From Uloborus plumipes (lineage: Eukaryota > Arthropoda > Arachnida > Araneae > Uloboridae), in assembly GCA_038373865.1 (NCBI GenBank), contig JAXGGA010000465.1, forward strand, positions 161,578-225,577: a stretch of DNA of 64,000 bases, given 5' to 3'. The notes beneath the pieces are model-generated. The model searched no databases, was not told the origin of the DNA, and worked only from the letters and a program-made list of their open reading frames with translations. Of this stretch, positions 37,774 through 47,527 are shown piece by piece. The stretch's first letter is position 1; the number at the start of each line of letters is the position of its first letter. The position numbers and the translations under genes were made by a program.

Positions 37774-38452
37774 GAGAAAAAACGTGAGTACTGTCTAATC
37801 TTTTATCGTAAAACCTTCCTCGCATTTGCGCATGCCTGAGGTCTCTTTGGATTTCCTCAAAATAGGGGAGAAATGCGAAGTAACATTCAACAGGAAGTAA
37901 GAAGCGAAAGCACCGGCAAGTGCGTCTCCTTATCCTATCACCCATTTTTCAAATGGAAGCGATCGTGACTGCCAGACGCGCAAAACGCAGCCAGACAGTA
38001 CCTATTTCTTTTTTAATAATTTTCCATTTCGACGAAACTAGTTTTAGTTAATGGCCTGTTTCAATTTCTTGAAAATTTATTTTTAATATTAGTGGAACAT
38101 TTAGAGAAATTATTATAACGTCGAGCATGCCAAATAGGAATTTACCATCATTGTTTTGATTTTTGGCAATATTTAATGCCTTACAAAAATATTTAAACAG
38201 AAATCAGAAAAGTTTTGAGGGAACTATAGTTACCTCAAAACTTTTGATGATTTTCGGTCGTCAAAAATTTGTTTGGCGGATCTTTTTTTTTTACGAAATG
38301 AGACTTCTGAAATGATCGTGGTACCAACATGTTAAAGAACACGTGGAGAATTCTTTCTCAGTAATGCTTTTGAGAATATTTTAATAAGTGAGATTTTTGC
38401 CAGTTTTTCTTTTTTTCAATTGTCGCCAAATTTTTAGGCCATAAAAATCCTA

Positions 38453-38811
38453 CGATGAAAATGTGCTTTGGGACCCTGCTTGGCGCATTTTCAAAAAATC
38501 ACCAACTGGCGCATATTTGCGTAGTGTCTCTAGGAGATTTCAACTCCGTCATACTCTTCATTTCCATAGAAATTTTAGTCCTGTTTCAATCCTTACTTCG
38601 GCTTATTTTTTTAAAATCCATTAAAGAGACAAAATAGTTCATGGTCTCGCCAAAAGCCAGATAGGCAGTTTTAATGTGGCTTTGAAGAAATAAGGCAACA
38701 ATAAATGATGAAAATGTGCTTTGGGACCTTGCTTGGCGCATTTTCAAAAAGTCACCGAATGGCGCGTATTTGCGTAGTGTCTCTCGGAGCTTTCAGCTCT
38801 GCGAGAAGTTA
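38453..38811 (+). repeat. direct repeat of about 105 bp, two copies 254 bp apart
   Basis: GATGAAAATGTGCTTTGGGA starts both copies (about 38453 and 38707). The match continues through TGCTTGGCGCATTTTCAAAA, TCACC, TGGCGC, TATTTGCGTAGTGTCTCT and GGAG-TTTCA. About ten differences were seen. The spacer is not duplicated. Its location inside the larger repeat suggests internal duplication in the ancestral element. Confidence 0.8.
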
Positions 38812-39578
38812 TGCTTGGCGCGCCTATCGCCCATTTGGCGAAAAAGGTACCTATACCACAGATTAACCCAATAAATAAAACAAAATAAACCCTGTAAAGA
38901 TTAAAAATGAAGCTAAAAAATAAATGGGATTACTTACTTTGAAAACGAAATAATAGCTCATGAAAAGAAACAGACAATTGCCTTCACTTCAATCGTAAAA
39001 ACTCCTTTGTAGTGTTATGTTTTTGTAAAAATACCGCAAGGAATATACAGTAATAACTTTTCAATCATCATCTATATTTAAACGTTATCCGACATCAGCA
39101 TCCATCAACTTAATGCATTTTAATTTTAAACTCTTAAGACTGTTGTCATTCATAAATAATGTTACACATAGTACAAAATAATGGAGGAATACGCAGTAAA
39201 TTAGATAATTTTAATTAAATTTTTAGAAATCTAGGGCAAATTTAAAAATTTCGGTTACGTCTTGCAAATCATCAGTATGCGGACTAATTTTGTACTAATT
39301 TTCATAATCGTGCGTTGCGTACATTTTCCAGGAGAGCGTTTGACCCGAACCCATGACGTCATCAAACTTTGATTTTATATATATATATATAGATAGATGG
39401 ATGGGCTGCAAGCAAAAACTACCATTATGAACAAGTGTCTGTTCATAATGATATACAAAAACAATAACTAAGTGTTGTACCAAAGCCTACAATGTACAAA
39501 TATATTTTGATAACTTTTTTTTCTTATGGTTTATTTGAAATTTTGAAAGAAAAAAGTTTTTTTTTTTTTTTTTTAATC

Positions 39579-39932
39579 ATTTCACAACCGAACGTTATTT
39601 CGGATTACAATAAGCATACGGGAGGTATTGATCTACATGACAATGCCGTAGCTAATTACCGCATAAAAATGGAAGGTAAAAAAAGGTAGTGACCAATATT
39701 TACCAACATTATTGGCAGCGTTATAGTGAACTCATGGAAGCTGCACATAATTTCTACAAACACAAAAATGGCACCTATAGACTTAAGATCGTATATAGCG
39801 ATTACCCTGTTGAAATCGGAATGCAAGGATATTCCATCTGGGGGGAATGCAGTTCAAATCACAGCGCTACTGAAAGAAATACGTACTGATATAATCGGAC
39901 GTATAATAAATGAAGAGAAACAGAGTCCGTAG
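39579..39932 (+). pseudogene. piggyBac-family transposase C-terminal part, dead by two adjacent stops
   Basis: The translation reads QPNVISDYNKHTGGIDLHDN, then AVANYRIKMEGKKR. Next come TAG (39687-39689) and TGA (39690-39692), followed in the same frame by PIFTNIIGSVIVNSWKL and a further 60 residues to a TAG at 39930. The family has a Trp-Trp pair exactly at the two stops, so each stop is one base from TGG. The third catalytic Asp (GGID) is retained. The upstream catalytic region is missing. It lies near the right end of the piggyBac-like element and reads toward that end. Confidence 0.85.
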
Positions 39933-40249
39933 AAGATGCAAAGTGTATAAAAACCAACGATTTATTTGTACCTAAATGCCAAATACATTTACATCCAAAT
40001 TCTTTTAATTTTTTCAATTCAAGACTGTAAACATTTCACTAGTGTACAATGATTCGAATAAATATAGTTTGTACATGGATTCGGCCAATGGTGCGTATAC
40101 GCAACATTTTATTTAAGTCATAAAATATTGTTTTTTATGAACGAAACTTTTTTTGTGTCTTAATGAATATAGTTCAAGCATATTTAAAAAAAAAAAAATT
40201 ATATAACATTTTTAAAAGTTTCAATGCTCGGCCGGAAATGGGTTAATGA

Positions 40250-40680
40250 AAAAAAAATCTAAACAGTTTGGAGCTAATTCATGTGAAAAATATTCATTAT
40301 TATAAGCATTCTTTCAAACATATGTTTTAAAAGCAAAGCTGATTTTGAATACTCCGTCTGAAATCATTAATTTCTAAAATTCCATTACACTTCAACGGAA
40401 TGTCTTGGTTATTTTATTTATTCTTTTTGGGATGAGAAGCTAGAATGCAATTTAGTGGGATTTCGTTTACTTTTAGAATATCATATATTTTGCAAATGCA
40501 TAGAAATGATGAAAACTTATACTATTCTCTGAATTTTCCAAATAATTTAGGACCGTGCAAAGTAAATGAAGCTTTCTAATGAATTTAAGGGATTAGCTTA
40601 AGCAGTGCTGCGTCATTTCAAGTCCTGAGTGCACCTACCATTTCAAGCTTTCGGGGATATTGCAAATCTGTATTTAATGC
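40250..40680. other. AT-rich non-coding stretch
   Basis: No paired repeat ends or frames of interest are seen between the piggyBac-like element and the CT/AT microsatellite. Confidence 0.5.

Positions 40681-40681
<1 letters not shown>

Positions 40682-40736
<55 letters not shown>
40682..40736. repeat. compound (CT)n(AT)n microsatellite
   Basis: About 31 bp of CT repeats pass directly into about 24 bp of AT repeats. Confidence 0.97.
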
Positions 40737-41007
40737 GGAGATTGCTATACATACTGCTTTCCTTCTCACTCTGATTCTATTACGCGCTGTTTAAAATATT
40801 GAAAACATTTATGAAGTTTGTATTGGTAGCTATAAGCCAAGTTAGTATAAGGATGTTTGTATTTACCCGTATGCCAGCGATTAATCGCAAAAAACTTTTA
40901 CTCTGCTTCGCAAGGTTGTTTTGCGTCTTCTTTCTTAAACATTTGACTTCATAAAAATTGAATTTATTGTGATCTCTTCTACTCATTGTTATTACTATTA
41001 TTATTGT

Positions 41008-41315
41008 TTTTTTTTTTTTTTTTTTTTTTTGAGTAATGACATATTGCTATATATTTCTTTTTTAGCTTCATTTCCCAGTGGTTTCTCCTTCACATTGGCA
41101 ATCTGCCAGCTTCACGCGTTCAGCATCCTCTGCTCTTCCACCATACAGGAGATAGTGTAGCGCGTACTGGTGGTAGATGGCATCATCTGTTGAGCTGGTG
41201 GGTAATGGGGTCTGTTGAGTTGGCGATCTGAGCGTGATTTACGGATTTGAACCAGGGACAATCGTGATGATAACCCAGTACTTTATGTACTGAGCCGAAA
41301 GGACGTTAAGGATCG
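41008..41315 (-). mobile_element. tRNA-derived SINE with poly(A) tail
   Basis: On the minus strand the tRNA-like head begins near 41312 (CGTCCTTTCGGCTCAGTAC). It has the A-box-like CGGCTCAGT and the B-box GGTTCAAATCC (about 41250-41262). The body passes through CAACTCAACAGACCCC and AGCTCAACAGATGATGCC, and ends in a poly(A) tail, seen as the T run at 41008-41030. The head does not close into a tRNA. It is a different family from the SINE at 47140. Confidence 0.65.
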
Positions 41316-41339
41316 GGAGAAAAGTTGGGTAATGCGTTT

Positions 41340-42500
41340 TCGGTCGTGCGCTACGCACTTATCACAATTAGAAGGTGAGATAAACACAATTTGAATTCAA
41401 GACCCTCGGCAGGTAAGCGTACCTCAGATATATTTGAGGTACAGTTCTTTCACAGGTTCAAGTTACACTACTTCATCTACCGAACAGTTTCTACTCTCCA
41501 TATTGAGCATTAGCCTCATTTTTATCCCATCATATTACAATTAAAACTATGTACGACATTTTATTATATTCACTGTAGCATTTCTATGTTTTCAGCCATA
41601 ACATTGCAATGCAAATAAAAGAAGGAGAAAAAAAGCGTAAGTTTACTTTTCATCATATATTTTTCAAAATTTGTAGCTAAGATCTATGGGGACCTTTTTG
41701 ATTTAACCGTATTTATTAAAATGTAAAATTTTGACAGATAGAGATTTCTATTCCTTAATTTTTGTTTTCACTCCTAAGGACCGAGCACAAGATTTATTCG
41801 GAGCACTTAAAAAAACTGTAAGGCAATATTACATTGAAAATTTTTTACTGCGTAGAAAAAAAATAGTTTTAATTCTAAATAAAAGGCATAGTAAATCATT
41901 TTCAAGCTCTGATAATGCATAAGAAGATTATATTTTCAAAGAAACACTTGAAATTCTGAAACACAACATTTGTATAAAATAAATGATAAAAGAAAAACCA
42001 TGGAACCATTTCTTTACATGCTTATGCAAAACATATGTCAGAGGTGAGTATAAAGTGTGATAAAGTTAAAGTTCAAATCTTCTTCTGAAGTCCTGTTTCA
42101 CTATTTCTTCTATTTATTTGGTGTCATAACACTGGTCGTTCATCATTTTAAGCTGACAACATGTTGTCATAACCATAAGAGTGAGAAAGACAGAGCACAC
42201 ATATTGAAATTGAATGATTATTCGCCACAAAAAAGCTTCAATCAGTATTTACATTGCTTATTATTTTTACAAGTTGCTATCAGAACACCTTGTCAATCAG
42301 AACGTGCTTAATTTTTTTCATAAGATATTAAATTTAAAAATTCAAAAAATCGAGTTCCTACAATCATAATTTGTGTTTAGTATGGTTTTTAATCTCTGAA
42401 GAAATACTTTTTATGACTATCAAATGAAACGAGGGTTGATAGATAAATAAGGTCTTCAATAGTATACAATAATTTTCCGACAAGGTAAAACAATAATAGA
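41340..42500. other. AT-rich non-coding stretch, no gene recognised
   Basis: Short frames (41731-41922, 42057-42311) have no recognisable motif. No repeat boundaries are visible. Confidence 0.45.
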
Positions 42501-42502
42501 GG

Positions 42503-44030
42503 TACACTGCGATGCAAAAGTTTAGACAAAATGCAAATATGTGAATAAAAAGAAAACTGTTCAATGAAATGCTTTCAAATTTGTAATGCAGGTACACCAT
42601 ATGGCCCCAAATACGTGTCTGGAGTTCTGAAAACTATAACTGGAATCAAATTTTGGATATTACAAAAGACATTTTTTTACATTGTTGCAAAAGTTTAGAC
42701 AATAGTCAGATTTTATGCAAATATCCCTTGAAATGTGATTGGGGGAGGAAATGCGGGACTGTATTATTCATTTATAAAGTGCAGAGATTGCTGAATAAAA
42801 AATCAAAATCTCAGAAGCTCTTTAGTTCTCTTGTAAAGAAGATGAGAAAATTTGGAAGCCGAAATTTGAAAATGAACCTACTTTATTAATTTTTTGTCTT
42901 TTAAATCGGCTCTAGTATGGTAGTACATTGTTTTTTACATAGTGGAGAGCAAATTCAGACATGTGTATCGATCAAAAAGTAAAAGAAAAATTAGATTTCT
43001 TAAGGATGAAGGAATTGAAAAAACGGTTCAAACTGACGATTCGCCCCTTAATCCTACAAAACTTCAACTTGGGTCAAAAACAGCACGTGACAGCATAAGT
43101 AGATGAACAACTAAATCGGAATGTATAAAAAAAACAAAGAATTGTGCCGGAGCCTTTTCGGACAGAGTGTCCCAAATAAGCGAGATTTTAATGTTAAAAT
43201 TCAGCATATGTATCATCGTGACTAAAAAATGAATGGTACTTTCTTTGATAAAAATTATTAAAATTGGGATAGCCTAGATGGATTATAATTATTTTCGCGG
43301 CACTTGAGAAATATCCAATGATCATATGCTGTGCTGCTTTTACCAATAAAATCTGGCTTATTTGGGACACTCTGTCCGAAAAGGCTCAAGCACAATTTTT
43401 TGTTTTTTTATGCATTCCGATTCAGTTGTTCATCTACTTATGCTGCCACGTGCTGTTTTTGACCCAAGTTGAAGTTTTGTGGGATCAAGTGGCAAATTGT
43501 CAGTTCGAGCCGTTTTTTCAATTCCTTCATCTTTAAGAAATATATTTTTTTTTGGTCTTTTGATCGATACGCATGTCTGAATTTGCTCTCCACAAAGTAA
43601 AAAACAACGTACTACCATACTAGAGCCGATTTAAAAGAAAAAATTAATAAAGTAGGTTCATTTTCAAGTTTCGGTTTCCAAACTTTCTCATCTTCTTTAC
43701 ATGAGAACTACAGAGCTTTTGAGATTTTGATTATTCATTTAGCAATCTCTGCACTTTTTAAATGAATAATAAAGTCCCGCATTTCCTCCACCAATCACAT
43801 TTCAAGGGATATTTGCATAAAATCTGACTATTGTCTAAACTTCTGAAACAATGTAAAAAAATGTCTTTTGTAATATCCAAAATTTTATTCCAGTTATAGA
43901 TTTAAGAGCTCCAGACACGTATTTGGGACCATATTGTGTACCTGCAGTACAAATTTGAAAGCATTTGGTTGAATAGTTTTCTTTTTATTCACATATTTGC
44001 CATTTGTCTAAACTTTTGCATCGCAGTGTA
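42503..44030. mobile_element. Tc1-like fold-back element with IR/DR organisation
   Basis: The element is flanked by TA (42503-42504 and 44029-44030). It has termini CACTGCGATGCAAAAGTTTAG and the inverse, of the type seen in Tc1-like transposons. Each end carries a second, inner copy of the terminal motif GCAAAAGTTTAGACA about 170 bp inside (near 42688 on the left, near 43835 on the right). This inverted-repeat/direct-repeat layout matches Tc1 elements whose transposase binds two sites per end. The arms extend inward to about 43215 and 43316, so almost the entire 1,524 bp is one large imperfect palindrome with a loop of about 100 bp. No transposase frame remains; frames in the arms are incidental. 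Confidence 0.8.
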
Positions 44031-47000
44031 TCAAGATAAAATCAATTTATTGCTCTTACATATTGTGAACTTATTTGCTGGCTTTTTCAGTTTTGTTTTT
44101 AGGGAGGTAAACCATAAAAACAGGTTTCCATCAAACCGACCACAGCAAATCATAAACTATCGCCAGTACACTAACAACTGAAAATTGTATTTTGATGTGC
44201 AAATTACAGCGAGCGGAAAGACAGTCGTGACGACAGCAGTTTTAACGGTGGAATCGTTCAACTTTTGACAGTTTGGAAGCGAATTCACTGGTTTCTCCAC
44301 AGCCGGTTTCACATTAATGTATATGCATTTAAAATGCAAATGCAAGTAGAGGATTTAATTTCAGAAATGTTGTTGAAAGTGAGTTGTTAAGTGTTTATGT
44401 GATTTCATTTCATTTCAATCTGATCACATGAACTGTAAAAATGCCACTTGTCATTGTTTTTGCTAGAAAAAATGAATTAATAATTTATTAATTTGTAATG
44501 TTAAACGCTATGTTTTTAAATATATATTTAGAACTGTGAAAACTATTTATAAGTCTAATATACTGAAATATGCCAAAAATTAATGGTGTTTGGTTTGATG
44601 ATAGTGTAGAATAATTGGAACAATAATTTCAATATGTCCAAGGAGTCAAGGAAAAATATTTTTTCCTTTCAAAAATGCAGTTAAAAATTCTTTGAAGTGG
44701 GAAGTCAAGACATGAAATCGTATGAACAACATATGATTACTTTATAGGAAACAACTACAACATAGGAGAAACATATGGTTACTTACATTGCTCCTAGAGT
44801 AGGAAAATCTTCGTTTCTCCTTTATGTTAATTATTTTGCTAGGTTTTCAAAACACAATTTTAGATTTATTTATGACATCTAGTAAGTATTTTATTTATTT
44901 ATTTTAATTTTTAGTAAACATTTATTGAGTGATTCTAAACATGTTTTTAACGCTGTTTCTTGAATACTACCATTTTTTATGAGAACCTGCTAAACAATAA
45001 AGCCACACTTTACGACTTTTTTTTAAGCAAACAATTTATTTTTTTAATTAGATTTTCAGCTGGCACGGGATGTATTGAATAAAAAATATATACATATGTA
45101 TTTTTTATACACAACTGCTAAAGCTTTTATTCCGTATAAAATTAAAAAATGACAGACATTTAAAAAATGCAGTTAAGCAGCTTCATAGGTTTCCATTTTT
45201 ATACCTTTTAAACTAAATGTATTTCCTATGAAAATATATTTTTCTAAGAACTAATTTGTGAGATAAAATAATCTAAATTATTATTTGCACTTATTACAAC
45301 CTAACCAGAAGTTGCAAAAAAAAAAAAAAAGTAACACTGAGCAAATATAAATGTGTTTTAGCTTTTAAAAAAGTATGAATTAACATTTTAATTTTAACAG
45401 TCATTTATTCCATGAAATCTGCTAAATAGATCTTACAAAAAATATTTTTTCGGTTTGTTAAATAAATTTTCCCGTTTATCTTACACAACTAACACGTTAG
45501 GATCTTGTGGTTAAAAAAATAACTATAACCAAAAAGAATAATATCATCATGTTGAGAAAGTTTCTTTTAGAAGGCTATTAGCGTTCAAGATATTTGTGTT
45601 AAATTTTTTAAGCGTTTTTCATTACAACATAAACCGTAGCTACTATACTATAGAAGCTTTAGATGCACACACAAACTGCAAACAAAAAATCCTAAAACTG
45701 GTAGTACATTTTTTAATACGTTTTCCGTGAATTTAGTAAAACTAAAAATAAATATATTAAAAAGAATTAATAAAGGAACAAATTCCAAAGTGAAATACAA
45801 TATACAGAAATGAGCTGCAGCTTTTTAATTAATAATTCGAAATAAATTCTTTCTTACCCTTCGCTTCAAAAAAGGAAAAGCGTTTTAAGCTAAGTGAAAT
45901 TTTAAAAATTTAGTTTTGGGAGCATATTTTGCTTCTTTTTTTTTCAAATTCAGAAGTATTTTATTTGAATTCTCTTTTTTACTTTATATTGTTAGCATTC
46001 CCATTATGATTTATAGCCAAAATTTCAACGGATGTTGAAAACCTGAAATTAGTAAAAATTACAGGAAAAAAATATTGGAATTGTCACTATGGCGAGTAGA
46101 ACAACTGTATTTGTTTCTATTCAGATCAAATTTGTATACTAGTTATAAACTAGAATGAATTTTAATCTTGATAGAGTAATAAACGGAAGAAAAGATCCCC
46201 TAAATGACAGTAATCCAAACTCAAAAACAGCTACTCTCAGAGGTTTTTCTATGAAAATTTTGTAAGCAATTTTAATGTCTTTCTTTCTTTCTTTCTTTTT
46301 TTTTTTTTTTGACCTATTTTTTTATTATTATTATATTTTGCTATAAGTAAAAACAGTGCTTATAATGTTAGATTTTAATGGTTTCAATATATACTTCACT
46401 CGTATTAAAAAATGGCCAAGTAACAAGAAACTACGAGGGATTTTACAACTTTTCATAGAAATAACCATACGTTTTGTATAAACTATTCAAATGCAGCTGA
46501 TTCTTGTAATATTGCCTGGACATGAAGCATGTTTTTTTTTTTTATTTAGATACTTCAAACGCTGGGAGGAGCGAGGTAGGGGAAGACCACCTATATTGTA
46601 CTCTCAAAGAACAATAGGCCCGTGTCGCTAAGTGTGAAGTTAAATAAAAATCGAAAATAAGGCACCATAAGCCAAATTTTATATAATAGACAGAGGTTGA
46701 CCAATTTTCTCTAAATATCAATATATTGTTGTTAATTATTTTGGAAAATTAAAAAAATGGGGGAAATTAGAAATACATGTTGCTGTACTAGAAACCGTGC
46801 TTCTTACAGGGTAGATGAAACAATGAGCTACTATTTTTTAACAACCCACTTATTTACAATATTTTACAATTGCTTTGTTTTGTAGCTTAGATAGGATATC
46901 TAGTTTGCCAACCAAGTTTCTGACGAATTAGTATCCTCCCTGTTTCTGCTTTCATCCCAACTACTTACTTTCTCTAGTACCTCTCTCACCACCAACTCAT

Positions 47001-47125
47001 AACCAGTTAAAATAGATATTTATTATTGTTTTTTTTATGGTTTTTGGCACGAAACTATTTGTTCACCAGCAACCACCTCTTTACAGTAAAGTTTTTCGTA
47101 ACAGCATTGAAAAAAAATCAAGAAT
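44031..47125. other. AT-rich non-coding stretch, no gene recognised
   Basis: It contains a (TTTC)n/T-run at about 46279-46310. The region 44090-44330 is somewhat more complex but has no motif I recognise. No other structure was found. Confidence 0.45.
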
Positions 47126-47126
47126 A

Positions 47127-47350
47127 TATCCAAACTGGTTAGGCCTTCGTGGCTCTGGTGTAGCATCTTCGTCTTCTAAGCCAGATATCGGGGTGCGACT
47201 CCCACCTTGCCTTGGGTATTCTTTTCTTCATTTGTATTGTAAAATCTTTTCTGTGTCTGTCTGGAGACAAGTAGCCTGGCATGTAGTCCTTTATGTATGC
47301 GAAGCTGATTAGCATCGAAATAAGGAAAATGAAGAATTATCCAAACTGGT
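47127..47350 (+). mobile_element. tRNA-derived SINE with 13 bp target duplication
   Basis: The perfect 13 bp duplication TATCCAAACTGGT flanks the unit (47127-47139 and 47338-47350). The head contains the A-box-like CGTGGCTCTGGTG, an anticodon-loop-like CTTCTAAG (TCT, Arg-like) and a degenerate B box (GGGTGCGACTCCC). The 3' part, TGTCTGGAGACAAG...AGCCTGGCATGTAGTCCTTT...GAAGCTGATTAGC, is shared with the SINE at 52.56 kb. That fixes the family and shows that a common tail is joined to a divergent head. Confidence 0.85.
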
Positions 47351-47378
47351 AAGGGGTTAGCCGTGTGGGAGGTAAATA

Positions 47379-47527
47379 GGGATGTCATTTTCCAGGGGGG
47401 GGGGGCAAAGGGTAAAAACACAATACAATTTCACCAGAAAGCAGCGAAAAACCACGCCCACTTATATGTAAATACATTGATTTCTCAAAGTCAGGGGGGG
47501 GAATTGACCCCCTAAATGACGATCCTG
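47379..47527 (-). mobile_element. C/G-rich MITE, copy 2 of 3
   Basis: In inverse orientation to the copies at 22774 and 61077. It shows the same AAATACATTGATTTCTCAAA core and the G runs corresponding to their C runs (about 47395-47403 and 47494-47500). The ends GGGATGTCATTT and AAATGACGATCCTG are inverse relatives of each other. It lies only about 30 bp beyond the SINE target duplication. Confidence 0.75.

Larger units (their letters stand above)
37272..39397 (+). mobile_element. dispersed repeat with CTAG/GGCTTTGC head, inserted into the piggyBac-like element
   Basis: It begins TACTAGAGTTACCCGCAACG followed by GCTTTGCCCGTG, the same head type as 26849. It ends ATGACGTCATCAAACTTTGA...(TA)n followed by GATAGATGG. 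It contains a 175 bp hairpin-like unit (37599-37773) and a duplicated ~105 bp block (38453 and 38707). No recognisable protein domain was found in its short frames. It may be composite; the boundaries are taken from head and tail only. Confidence 0.5.
36691..40246 (+). mobile_element. piggyBac-like element, interrupted by another repeat
   Basis: Left border: TTGA (a one-base variant of TTAA) then CCCATTTTCGGCC at 36695. Right border: the inverse, GGCCGGAAATGGG ending at 40242, then TTAA. Both subterminal regions carry palindromes beside GGCC: TGCGTATACGCA at 36713-36724 and 40092-40103, and TGCGTTAACGCA at 37055-37066. The inner left copy and the right copy are in inverse orientation within a longer match (AATGTTGCG...ACGCA...TTGGCCGAAT). 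The transposase remnant sits near the right end at 39579-39932. A ~2.1 kb repeat (37272-39397) occupies the middle, explaining why the N-terminal coding part is missing. Confidence 0.75.

Noticed and set aside
37571..37945. Minus-strand frame of 124 codons
   Set aside because: Crosses the 175 bp inverted-repeat unit and a G tract that yields poly-Pro; no domain.
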